DNA of 64,000 bases, taken from NCBI RefSeq assembly GCF_030815415.1, contig NZ_JAUSWW010000001.1, positions 6,138,001 through 6,202,000 of the forward strand. Direction: 5' to 3'. The stretch's first letter is position 1, and each line of letters starts with the position of its first letter. The notes beneath the pieces were generated by a model. The model ran no database searches. It was not told the DNA's origin and saw only the letters and a list, made by a program, of their open reading frames with translations. Source of the DNA: Streptomyces canus (lineage in GTDB: Bacteria > Actinomycetota > Actinomycetes > Streptomycetales > Streptomycetaceae). Below, piece after piece: positions 31,937 to 39,835 of the stretch. The position numbers were made by a program, and so were the translations under genes.

Positions 31937-34242
31937 GCAACGAAGCCGCCACCGCGACCACCCCCGCGGAGGCAGCCCCCGCCCCCGAGCCGATCCCGCA
32001 CGGCATCGGCGTCTCCCTGCCGACCGCCGACGCCCGTGCCAAGACCGAGGGCACCTTCCCCTACGCGGCCGACCTGTGGGCCGAGGGCCTGCTGTGGGCG
32101 GCCGTGCTGCGCTCCCCGCACGCGCACGCGCGCATCCTGTCCATCGACACGTCCCACGCGCGCGACATGCCCGGCGTACGCGCCGTCGTCACGCACGAGG
32201 ACGTGCCCGGCAGCCCGGTCCACGGCCGCGGCAAGGCCGACCGCCCGGTCTTCGCCTCCGAGGTCGTACGGCACCACGGCGAGCCCATCGCGGCCGTCGC
32301 CGCCGACCACCCCGACACCGCGCGGATGGCCGCGGCGGCCGTCATCGTCGAGTACGAGGTGCTCGACCCGGTGACCGACCCGGAGCAGGCCTTCGAGGCC
32401 GAGCCGCTGCACGCCGACGGCAATCTGATCCGGCACATCCCGCTGCACCACGGCGACCCGTCCGTGAGCGGCGAGATCGTCGTCGAGGGCCAGTACCGCA
32501 TCGGCCGCCAGGACCCGGCCCCCATCGGCGCCGAGGCCGGCCTCGCCGTGCCGCGCCCCGACGGGGGCGTCGAGCTGTACCTGGCCTCCACCGACCCGCA
32601 CACCGACCGGGACACCGCCGCCGCCTGCTACGGCCTGGAACCCGAACGCGTCAAGGTCGTCGTCACCGGTGTCCCCGGCGCCACCGCCGACCGCGAGGAC
32701 CAGGGCGTCCAGCTCCCGCTCGGCCTGCTCGCGCTCAAGACCGGCTGCCCGGTCAAGCTCACCGCCACGCGCGAGGAGTCCTTCCTCGGCCACGCGCACC
32801 GCCACCCGACGCTCCTCAGATACCGCCACCACGCGGATGCCGAGGGCAGGCTGGTGAAGGTCGAGGCACAGATCCTGCTCGACGCGGGCGCCTACGCCGA
32901 CACCTCCGCCGAGGCCCTCGCGGCCGCCGTGGGCTTCGCCTGCGGCCCGTACGTCGTCCCGAACGCCTTCATCGAGGGCTGGGCCGTACGCACCAACAAC
33001 CCGCCGTCCGGCCATGTACGCGGCGAGGGCGCCATGCAGGTCTGCGCCGCCTACGAGGCGCAGATGGACAAGCTGGCCAAGAAGCTCGGCGTCGACCCGG
33101 CGGAACTGCGCCTGCGCAACGCGCTCGCCACCGGCGACGTGCTCCCGACCGGCCAGACGGTGACCTGCCCGGCACCGGTCGCCGAACTCCTCCAGGCCGT
33201 ACGGGACTTCCCGCTGCCCGCGCTGCCCAAGGACACCCCCGAGGACGAGTGGCTGCTGCCCGGCGGCCCCGAGGGCGCGGGCGAGCCGGGCGCCATCCGA
33301 CGCGGTGTGGGCTACGGCCTCGGCATGGTGCACATGCTCGGCGCGGAGGGCGCCGACGAGGTCTCCACCGCCACGGTGAAGGTCCACGACGGCGTGGCCA
33401 CGGTCCTGTGCGCGGCCGTCGAGTCCGGCCAGGGCTTCACGACACTGGCCCGCCAGATCGTCCAGGAGACCCTCGGCATCGACGAGGTGCACGTCGCGCC
33501 CGTGGACACCGACCAGCCCCCGGCGGGCCCGGGCTGCCGGGGCCGCCACACCTGGGTCTCGGGCGGCGCGGTGGAACGGGCCGCGAAGATGGTCCGCACG
33601 CAACTGCTCCAGCCGCTGGCGCACAAGTTCGGGATGTCCACCGAACTGCTCCAGATCACCGACGGCAAGATCACCTCGTACGACGGCGTCCTGTCGACCA
33701 CCGTCACCGAGGCCATGGACGGCAAGGAACTGTGGGCGACCGCACAGTGCCGCCCGCACCCCACGGAACCCCTGAACGAGTCCGGCCAGGGCGACGCCTT
33801 CGTGGGCATGGCCTTCTGCGCGATCCGCGCGGTGGTGGACGTCGACATCGAGCTCGGCTCGGTCCGGGTCGTCGAACTCGCCGTCGCCCAGGACGTGGGA
33901 CGGATCCTGAACCCGGCCCAGCTCGCCGCGCGCATCGAGGCGGGCGTCACCCAGGGCGTGGGCATAGCGCTGACGGAGAACCTGCGCACCGCGCGCGGGC
34001 TGATCCGCCACCCCGACCTCACGGGCTACGCGCTGCCGACGGCCCTGGACGCCCCGGACATCCGGATCGTGAAGCTGGTCGAGGAGCGGGACGTGGTCGC
34101 CCCCTTCGGCGCGAAGGCGGTGAGCGCGGTGCCGGTGGTGACCTCGCCGGCGGCCATCGCCTCCGCCGTACGGGCCGCCACCGGGCGCCCGGTGAACCGG
34201 CTGCCGATCCGGCCGCAGGCCGCGGTGGTGACGACGCAGTGA
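31933..34242 (+). CDS. Molybdenum hydroxylase large subunit
   Basis: 769 aa, CoxL/XdhC-like. It has the aldehyde-oxidase a/b hammerhead (VSLPTADARAKTEGTFPYAAD) and molybdopterin-binding region (RGEGAMQVCAAYEAQMDKLA, ESGQGFTTLARQ, DTDQPPAGPGCRGRHTWVSG). Two classic features are altered: the GGGFGGK loop is VTGVPGATADRED, and the GVGE segment with the catalytic Glu is AVSAVP. So the activity may differ from xanthine or CO oxidation. GTGA overlaps on both sides. Substrate unknown. Confidence 0.88.
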   Translation: MSNEAATATTPAEAAPAPEPIPHGIGVSLPTADARAKTEGTFPYAADLWAEGLLWAAVLRSPHAHARILSIDTSHARDMPGVRAVVTHEDVPGSPVHGRGKADRPVFASEVVRHHGEPIAAVAADHPDTARMAAAAVIVEYEVLDPVTDPEQAFEAEPLHADGNLIRHIPLHHGDPSVSGEIVVEGQYRIGRQDPAPIGAEAGLAVPRPDGGVELYLASTDPHTDRDTAAACYGLEPERVKVVVTGVPGATADREDQGVQLPLGLLALKTGCPVKLTATREESFLGHAHRHPTLLRYRHHADAEGRLVKVEAQILLDAGAYADTSAEALAAAVGFACGPYVVPNAFIEGWAVRTNNPPSGHVRGEGAMQVCAAYEAQMDKLAKKLGVDPAELRLRNALATGDVLPTGQTVTCPAPVAELLQAVRDFPLPALPKDTPEDEWLLPGGPEGAGEPGAIRRGVGYGLGMVHMLGAEGADEVSTATVKVHDGVATVLCAAVESGQGFTTLARQIVQETLGIDEVHVAPVDTDQPPAGPGCRGRHTWVSGGAVERAAKMVRTQLLQPLAHKFGMSTELLQITDGKITSYDGVLSTTVTEAMDGKELWATAQCRPHPTEPLNESGQGDAFVGMAFCAIRAVVDVDIELGSVRVVELAVAQDVGRILNPAQLAARIEAGVTQGVGIALTENLRTARGLIRHPDLTGYALPTALDAPDIRIVKLVEERDVVAPFGAKAVSAVPVVTSPAAIASAVRAATGRPVNRLPIRPQAAVVTTQ

Positions 34243-34361
34243 GCCAGCAGGATCCGCAGCGGTACGAACCGACGCCGGGCGTCGGGAAGTTGGTGCTATG
34301 GATCCTGCTGTTCGCTCTCGCGGCGCTAGCGGTTGTGCTGGGCGGCGTGTATCTGACTTGA
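34239..34361 (+). CDS. 40-aa membrane peptide at end of hydroxylase operon
   Basis: Starts at GTG 34239 overlapping the large-subunit stop. A polar N-terminus (SQQDPQRYEPTPGVGK) precedes one helix (LVLWILLFALAALAVVLGGVYL). Tight coupling argues that it is made. Its TGA stop lies inside the CTTGAA end of an inserted IS605-type remnant, so the native C-terminus may have been a little different. Confidence 0.65.
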   Translation: MSQQDPQRYEPTPGVGKLVLWILLFALAALAVVLGGVYLT

Positions 34362-34470
34362 ACCCTCCCCAGCCGAAGCAGAGGGATTCCTGGCTCAGGA
34401 CGCCCCTCAGGCCTGCGGCCTGGGGGGTCTTGCTCCATCAACACCGGCCGGGATGGAACCTGCCCGGTTT
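34357..34470 (-). mobile_element. Right-end remnant of an IS605-type TnpB element
   Basis: Minus strand. It encodes a TnpB-like C-terminus (SIPAGVDGARPPRPQA, stop at 34407-34409), a GC hairpin, CCTGAGCCAGGAATCCC, a second small hairpin and TTCAAG. The intact element at 41.8-43.2 kb ends the same way: LSPAGAEGIRP, hairpin, CCTGAGCCAGGAATCCC, hairpin, TTCAAG. Only the right end survives here, abutting the stop codon of the preceding small gene. Confidence 0.75.
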
Positions 34471-34639
34471 GTGAGCAAAGCTCGGATGTACCGTCTTGGC
34501 TCTCGATCGGTACGGCGTGCACGCTTGGTTCTCGCAACGCACGATTGCGAGCTTGACCAGTCACATCGCGGTCTTGCGCCCAAAAAGCGAAACCCGTTCC
34601 CTGCCATGGGCTGCGGTGCTGGGTTTCTGGCTGTCGGCA

Positions 34640-34887
34640 TACGCACCCCTGATCCGCACCCGCCCGCTGTACGTCGTCGTCCTGGCGCCGGGCCCCGAGG
34701 CCGTGGCCGCCCGGGAGGCAGGGCGGGGCAAGACGGGGTACGGGGCGCACTGGTCGGTCACGGAGCTGGACCGGGTCTGCGGGCCGAGACGGCGCGGATC
34801 GGTCTGTGGCTGGACACCTCGGAGCTGTCGGTGGGGGAGACGGTGGAGGCGATTGTGGCGGAGAGGGAACGCGCGAGGGTCGCCTGA
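34640..34887 (+). pseudogene. Remnant of a small P-loop kinase/hydrolase-like gene
   Basis: Frame 1 reads IRTRPLYVVVLAPGPEAVA, then AAREAGRGKTGYGAHWSVTE and LDRV. A one-base loss near 34775 shifts it to the frame that continues RAETARIGLWLDTSELSVGE, then TVEAIVAERERARVA. This resembles the C-terminal third of small AAA/chloramphenicol-phosphotransferase-like ATPases. The P-loop half is missing, probably lost with the neighbouring insertion. Assignment is from remembered family patterns. Confidence 0.55.
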
Positions 34888-35054
34888 CGTCTTCTGAGCC
34901 AAGGGGCGTTGTCAGTGGTGCCGCGTAGTGTTCCTGTCAGTGGGGAACGGCGGCGAGACCTGCACTGCTCGGCCCGTCCAGCCCTGCTCGGGGAACTGCC
35001 TGCGAACTGCCCCGGGACTGCCTGGGACTGCGAACTTGCACGCACGGGGGAACG

Positions 35055-36218
35055 ATGAGCACGACCGCCACCGCGGTGATCACACTGACCGACGACGACC
35101 TGGAACGCCTCGTCACGCACGCCTCGACGCGCCGCTGGCTGGCGGGGCCCGGACTGCCTTCCGAGATCGGCCTGCTGAGCTTCACGGAGCTGGAGCGCGA
35201 GGGCCTGCGGACGGTGACCGACGCGACCGGCGGCCCCGAGGGGCGGCTGGCCGAGGAGCTGCGGGACCAGCTGGTCATCGGCGGACTGCTCGACATCGAG
35301 GGCCAGGAGACGGAACCGGTCCTGCTCGACGGCGCCACGGGCGAGGTGTCCACGACCGACTTCTGGTACGACACCCCGGAACTCATGGAGCGCCGCCCGC
35401 TGGCCCCCTCGCTGGAGAAGCTCGTCCGTTTCGCTTCGGCGGCGGAGGAACTGGCCGAGCTGCGCGGACAGTTCGCCTCCTACGCCGGCCGCTTCGGACC
35501 GCAGGTGGCGGCGGAGGCCTCGCGTCAGCTGTTCGCGGTCTTCGAGGAGGGCGCGGACGGTGAGGTGCCGCCGTACTGGCGGATGGCGGCGCTGATCCGC
35601 CCGCTGTCCCTCGTCGCGGGTCCGGGCACGCCGTCCGGGTCGGTCCTGGACCTTCCCGCCCGTCTCCTGGACCAGGAGTTCGGGCAGGGCGGCGTCTGGC
35701 GCTTCGAGGACGTCGACTTCCCCGCCACGCTCACCCACGAACCGACCCGCCGCTTCCTGCGCGACACCGGCCTGCCCGAGGACGCCGTCCTCTTCCAGCT
35801 GGACACCGACGTCCCGCTGCCGACCCTCGCCGAGCACCACGCCGACGCCCCCGGAGCGGAACTCCCCGACGGGGCGGACCACTTGATCCGCCTCGGCTGT
35901 CTCGTCGAGGACAACAGCCTGGTCCTCGACGGCAGAACGGGCGCGGTCCTGCACTGGAGCGAGCCCGAGGCCAGGCTCCACCCGCTCAACACCGACGTCT
36001 CCACGCTCGCGTTCACGCTCTGGCTGCTGCACCGCGAGCGCGCGATCGACGAGGACCTGGACCACGGACTGTCCGAGGGACCGTACGCCCAGCTGGCGGC
36101 CACCATGGTCCAGGTCCTGTCGTCCGTGGACCCGACCATCACCCTCACGGACACCGGCTGGCACTACTGGACCGAGGCGTTCCAGGACGAGGCGGGCGGG
36201 GTGCTCAGCGCCGACTGA
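35055..36218 (+). CDS. Tandem SUKH-4 family protein
   Basis: 387 aa with two related halves. The first has RRWLAGPGLPSEIGLLSFTE and DQLVIGGLLDIEGQ before VLLDGATGEVS. The second has RRFLRDTGLPEDAVLFQLDT and DHLIRLGCLVEDNSLVLDGR before TGAVLHWSE. This is the SUKH-4 pattern of immunity and housekeeping proteins linked to polymorphic toxins. No toxin gene is adjacent, so it may be an orphan immunity protein or have another role. Start ATG 35055 behind GGGGGAACG. The stop lies just before the tRNA-Cys terminator copy and attachment repeat. Confidence 0.75.
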   Translation: MSTTATAVITLTDDDLERLVTHASTRRWLAGPGLPSEIGLLSFTELEREGLRTVTDATGGPEGRLAEELRDQLVIGGLLDIEGQETEPVLLDGATGEVSTTDFWYDTPELMERRPLAPSLEKLVRFASAAEELAELRGQFASYAGRFGPQVAAEASRQLFAVFEEGADGEVPPYWRMAALIRPLSLVAGPGTPSGSVLDLPARLLDQEFGQGGVWRFEDVDFPATLTHEPTRRFLRDTGLPEDAVLFQLDTDVPLPTLAEHHADAPGAELPDGADHLIRLGCLVEDNSLVLDGRTGAVLHWSEPEARLHPLNTDVSTLAFTLWLLHRERAIDEDLDHGLSEGPYAQLAATMVQVLSSVDPTITLTDTGWHYWTEAFQDEAGGVLSAD

Positions 36219-36292
36219 TCCGCCGGGACGACGGGGACCGTCCAGAAGGGCGACACCCTTCCGGAGTGCCGCCCTTGAGTTCTGCCTGGTCG

Positions 36293-36343
36293 GGCAGGTG
36301 GAGGCCGTGGCGGGAATCGAACCCGCGTAACTCGCTTTGCAGG
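36293..36343 (-). repeat. Left attachment repeat: displaced tRNA-Cys 3' half
   Basis: 51 bases identical to 40494-40544, covering the 3' half of tRNA-Cys including the anticodon loop, TPsiC arm, acceptor 3' strand and CCA. Similarity breaks at 36344, where the 5' half should follow. A tRNA-type terminator hairpin at about 36243-36275 accompanies it, so this is the original tRNA end displaced by integration. Confidence 0.93.
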
Positions 36344-36716
36344 TTTGTCAGGGCTGGCAAGGGCGCGATCCGAACGGGTTCGGCGCTGTTCAGACCCGTA
36401 CGGATGCTGGACCCGAAAGACTCGGCGTACGGGTCCGAACAGCCGTGTACGGCGACGAACGAGCGGAAAGTGAGACGGACGAACGGGACTCCGAAAGTGA
36501 ACACGGCCCGGGCGTCTGGGCCAGCGGAGGATGTGAGAGTTGCACTCGCGAGGGCTGCCCCCAACACGCTTTCCAACTGTGCGTATGGCTGTTCGGAGCC
36601 GTTCATAGGTGTTCGCTCGGCAGGTCAGAGGGGGGCCGTGTACAGCAGCGGACAGCGGCGTCCGTCAGTGCGCTGGACAACGGTGAGCGATGGAGCAGGT
36701 AGCCGGGCGGAAGTGA
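36344..36716. other. Attachment-proximal non-coding region
   Basis: No supported gene in 373 bases. It contains repeated GTTCGG/CCGAAC motifs, including CCGAACAGCC (36435-36444) inverted as GGCTGTTCGG (36587-36596). Such repeats next to an attachment site could be integrase or excisionase arm sites, but this is inference. Confidence 0.45.
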
Positions 36717-37397
36717 TCAGTCCAACAGCGGCAGCGACGGACGCCGTTCCGCGGAGAGCCCCGAGCGCTCAGGCTCTGGCCACTCGGGAAGGTCGGCAGA
36801 GTCCCCACCGTAGGCGAGCACGGTCTGCGAGGCGAGGTCGCAGCACGCTTGGATGAAGCCTTCAGCGCCCATGAGGCGCATCGAGTGCCCGCCGCTCTTC
36901 AGGGGCCACAACGCTCCGGAGCGATTCGACACCGCGTATGGGTCCCCGCCGTGGCTCAGGATGTCACGGAGGTTCTTCATGTCGGCGAGGTACAGCTGCA
37001 CCTCTTGGGTGCCGACGTAAGCCTTCCAACGCGATCGGTTCCCGGGGGCGTTGCCCAGAATTCTCGTACGGACTCCCCAGTCGTTGGAGAAGAGCCGGAC
37101 CGCCTGCTGGTGCCCGACGTGGCGGAGCTTGTCCGGGTTGAGCGGAAGATGCCGCGTCCGGGACGGATCGAGGGCAAGGACGTCGTTGAAGAAGGCTTCG
37201 ATGGCCGCGTAGGACATCGTGAAGATTCCCCACCGCAGGGCGTACTGCTTCGTCGAGCGCCCGAGCGACTTGCCGTCCTTCCCGGTCAAGCCGTCGATGT
37301 CGCGGTGAAGACCCACCAGCAGCGAAGGGTTTTTTAGCCCGGCGGATAAGGCGTTGGCGGCGTTGATGACAGCGGGAAGGTGAGGGTGTGGAGGCAT
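36717..37397 (-). CDS. HEPN-like domain protein of the integrative element
   Basis: 226 aa from the ATG at 37395-37397 (MPPHPHLPAV); an upstream start at 37469 has no better support. All-helical, with GIFTMSYAAIEAFFNDVLAL early and MKNLRDILSHGGDPYAVSN late. The R144-x4-H149 sequence (RDILSH) is the catalytic motif of HEPN ribonucleases, common in toxin-antitoxin and phage-defence systems. No nucleotidyltransferase or antitoxin partner was identified; the neighbour is a 47-aa membrane protein. Family call rests on one motif and helix pattern, so it is tentative. Confidence 0.55.
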   Translation of the reverse strand: MPPHPHLPAVINAANALSAGLKNPSLLVGLHRDIDGLTGKDGKSLGRSTKQYALRWGIFTMSYAAIEAFFNDVLALDPSRTRHLPLNPDKLRHVGHQQAVRLFSNDWGVRTRILGNAPGNRSRWKAYVGTQEVQLYLADMKNLRDILSHGGDPYAVSNRSGALWPLKSGGHSMRLMGAEGFIQACCDLASQTVLAYGGDSADLPEWPEPERSGLSAERRPSLPLLD

Positions 37398-37446
37398 GTG
37401 CGAGATCGTAATTGCCAACCGGACTGTCGGGTGTGAGTAGTGGACG

Positions 37447-37590
37447 TCACCCGGTAGGCCCGATGCCACGCCCGGGCTTGAGCCCTCGGGTGCCGAGCAG
37501 GTGCCATCCGGCGAAGAACACCAGGCAAGCTACGAGAATCGCCGCAGCGAAGGCCAACGCGAGGACGGCGCCGACGGGCCAGAGGCGCAT
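37447..37590 (-). CDS. 47-aa membrane protein
   Basis: ATG 37588-37590 to TGA 37447-37449. Reads MRLWPVGAVLALAFAAAILV then a second half ACLVFFAGWHLLGTRG and a short polar tail: one long hydrophobic helix. GGGAACGG about 7 nt upstream is a fair ribosome site. It lies 49 bases before the HEPN-like gene in the same direction. Similar small hydrophobic proteins are frequent in actinomycete integrative elements. Function unknown. Confidence 0.5.
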   Translation of the reverse strand: MRLWPVGAVLALAFAAAILVACLVFFAGWHLLGTRGLKPGRGIGPTG

Positions 37591-37661
37591 GCCGCGCCGT
37601 TCCCGCCGGTTGCGGTCTGACCGCCCGATTTGGCGTACTGCCGCTCCTGCCGCCTCACGCC

Positions 37662-37796
37662 ATGGGGGTGCGAAAGCCCGAGCGTGCCCTCATCGACGCT
37701 GCCGCGACCGCGTGCGGTGCGTCCGTGGCCGGCGGCGGGTGGATGGTTGGGGACAACCCCGTCACGGAAGGTCCAGCGCCTGTTGAAAGCCGCTGA
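37662..37796 (+). pseudogene. HAD-hydrolase fragment
   Basis: Reads GVRKPERALIDAAATACGAS, then GGGWMVGDNPVTE. This is the motif III (Lys-Pro) and motif IV (GDNPxxE) part of a phosphoglycolate-phosphatase-like HAD enzyme. Both ends are missing: no motif I DxDxT before it, and the frame meets a stop at 37794-37796 inside integrase-like sequence. The junction near 37767 looks like a deletion that fused two genes. Confidence 0.6.
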
Positions 37797-38454
37797 CCAG
37801 CACCGCAACTCCGCACGGTGGGCCGTCGCCCTCGCGCTCGGTCTGCGTCAAGGCGAGGTGCTGGGCTTGCACTGGGCGGACGTGGACCTTGGCGGTGGAT
37901 TCCTCGTGGTCCGCCGTAGCCGCCACCGGCCGCAATGCGCCCACGGATGCTCCGAGCCCTGCGGACGCAAGGCCGCCGGGTACTGCCCGCAGAAGCGACG
38001 GACCAACCCGGAACTGACTGTCACCAAGTCGCGCGCCGGCCGCCGCGCGGTCGGTCTCCCCGAACAGCTCGTTGACCTACTCCGTGCGCACCTCAAGGCT
38101 CAGGACGCAGAGAGGGGGGCGGCCGGGAAACGCTGGGAGGAGAACGGCCTGGTCTTCCCCGATGAGTATGGCCGTAGCCCGTCCCACCGTCGTGACTGGA
38201 CTGAGTGGAAGGATCTTTTGGCTGAGGCGAAGGTGCGGGACGGTCGGCTGCACGACGCGCGCCACACGGCCGCCACGGTCCTGCTCATCCTCGGTGTCCC
38301 CGAGCGCGCCGTCATGGGTCTCATGGGTTGGTCGACCACGGCCATGGCTGCGCGGTATCAACACATGGTGGACGCTGTGCGGGCCGACGTCGCGAGGCAG
38401 GTTGGCGGGCTTATCTGGAATCCGGGCGAGACCCGGCAGGAAGGTGAGAACTAG
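37767..38454 (+). pseudogene. Tyrosine integrase lacking its N-terminal domains
   Basis: The catalytic domain is present and open: Arg in GLRQGEVLGLHWADVDL, KSRAGRRAVGLPE, LHDARHTAATVLL with the HxxR box, GWSTTAMAARYQHMVD with the nucleophilic Tyr. A Cys-containing insert (CAHGCSEPCGRKAAGYC) is usual for actinobacterial integrases. The arm-binding and core-binding domains (about 170 residues) are missing; the reading frame runs back to 37630 through the HAD remnant. It would be the integrase that used the tRNA-Cys site. Probably inactive alone. Confidence 0.8.
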
Positions 38455-38470
38455 TCGCTGATCCCCTTCC

Positions 38471-38502
38471 GGTCTGTGTCTGCATTCGACCAGACACAGA
38501 CC
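38471..38502. terminator. Bidirectional terminator after the integrase
   Basis: Perfect 12-bp stem GGTCTGTGTCTG / CAGACACAGACC with an 8-base loop, between the convergent integrase and DUF6082 genes. Confidence 0.88.
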
Positions 38503-38508
38503 AGAAGG

Positions 38509-39138
38509 CTATTGATCGGCTGCGAAATACGCACTGGCTGGGGTTGCAGGCCCTTCAGTAGCGGCCTGTGTGAATGCTTTATCTACTATCGAGACGAACT
38601 GTATCCCTCGTGAGTTTCCCTGCGCTTCATACATATTTCGTCGCGGACCTCTGCTTAATTCCCAGTGCTTCCGAGCCACTTCGCCTCGGAAGTGCCTTAG
38701 GAAGAGAACCAGTAGCGCCTCATCGGTGTACTGGTGCAGCCGGTATTGGGAAAACCACTCACTGACGATCAAGTTCACAAAGATTACCTGCCGTGCTTCT
38801 TTCAGTGTAAGAGTCGTGAAGGCCGGTGCCCAGCAGGCCATAAGCGTGGGGTCGTTCAAGGACATAAGCGTGAGTTCCCTGTGGAAGACGCGGGCCGCTT
38901 CTACGTGGGCGAGCGTTGTTTGCCGGGCCTGGTACGCCAATGCGATAGCAACGCCCAAGACAGCGACTGCCGACAGAAAAGCGGCGTAGATTTGACTTAT
39001 CTCGCTGAGCTTCCCCCAGTCTGTTCCCGAGGGTGCAATTTTCAGGATTAGGAAGGGAGTTAGCGTCAGTATAAATGTGATCGCAATGCCTGCCGTGACT
39101 CGTGTGAACGTCTTTTGGTGCCATGGCCTCTGAGTCAT
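38509..39138 (-). CDS. DUF6082-like membrane protein
   Basis: 209 aa from ATG 39136-39138 behind GGGGGG. Two membrane helices (about 10-30 and 45-65: VTAGIAITFILTLTPFLIL; IYAAFLSAVAVLGVAIALAY). The cytoplasmic part (ARQTTLAHVEAARVFHRELT, WELSRGPRRNM) matches the DUF6082 pattern abundant in Streptomyces, often on mobile DNA. Codon use is markedly AT-richer than all neighbours, a sign of recent transfer. Function unknown. An alternative start at 39177 adds 13 residues. Confidence 0.75.
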   Translation of the reverse strand: MTQRPWHQKTFTRVTAGIAITFILTLTPFLILKIAPSGTDWGKLSEISQIYAAFLSAVAVLGVAIALAYQARQTTLAHVEAARVFHRELTLMSLNDPTLMACWAPAFTTLTLKEARQVIFVNLIVSEWFSQYRLHQYTDEALLVLFLRHFRGEVARKHWELSRGPRRNMYEAQGNSRGIQFVSIVDKAFTQAATEGPATPASAYFAADQ

Positions 39139-39319
39139 AAGCCCCCCTGTCGCTGTGCTCATCGTGCGTAGAGGCATACCCAGCCAGGCCGTCAGGCGTG
39201 CAGATCGCCCGAACTCGGTCCGCAGTAGGCGGAAGAAGGGTCTATATGCTCTGGTAACTGAGACGCTGAGGTTGAAAGGGTGGGGTGACAGCGGGCGTTG
39301 GCGGTGCTACATCCTCGTC

Positions 39320-39835
39320 ATGAGGTACGCGGATGGCGGTGGTCTGACCGCCGCGGGGCGGGCGAAGCGTGAAGCGGTGCGCTTCGAGGCCGCAGAGATG
39401 TTCGAGCAAGGGGTGCGGCCGCCGGAGGTGGCCCGCCGGTTACGGGTGTCGCGGAAGTCGGCGTACGCCTGGCACGCTGCCTGGCGTCAGGGTGGCAGAG
39501 CGGCTCTGGTGTCCAAGGGGGCGGGCGGCTTCCCGTGTCAGCTCAGCGACGGCCAGGCAGAACGCCTGCAGGTCGAGTTGGAGGCCGGCCCGGCCGCGCA
39601 CGGCTGGATGGAGGACCAGCGGTGGACCCTTGCCAGGGTCGCGGAGCTGATCCACCGCCTGTTCGGCTACCGGTACACCCCGCGCGGGGTGTCGTATCTG
39701 CTGCACCGGCTGGGCTGGTCGCCGCAAGTGCCCACGCACCGGGCAGCAGAGCGGGACGAACGGGCCGTCGCCCGGTGGCGGACGGAGCAGTGGTCACGGG
39801 TAAGAGGTCGGCCCAACTCCTGGGCGCGTGGATAG
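39320..39835 (+). CDS. IS630 transposase, first frame (orfA)
   Basis: 171 aa. DNA-binding half: an HTH (RPPEVARRLRVSRKSAYAWH) then a second one typical of IS630 (WTLARVAELIHRLFGYRYTP, RGVSYLLHRLGW). The frame closes after TEQWSRVRGRPNSWARG. Homologues read straight on into the catalytic domain, so orfA needs a -1 shift near 39800 (GTAAGAGG) to make the full protein: either programmed frameshifting, as in many IS630 members, or a single-base loss. Confidence 0.88.
   Translation: MRYADGGGLTAAGRAKREAVRFEAAEMFEQGVRPPEVARRLRVSRKSAYAWHAAWRQGGRAALVSKGAGGFPCQLSDGQAERLQVELEAGPAAHGWMEDQRWTLARVAELIHRLFGYRYTPRGVSYLLHRLGWSPQVPTHRAAERDERAVARWRTEQWSRVRGRPNSWARG

Noticed and set aside
36299..36343. Second tRNA-Cys gene
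   Set aside because: Only the 3' half is present; the D arm and 5' acceptor strand are missing, so it is an attachment repeat.
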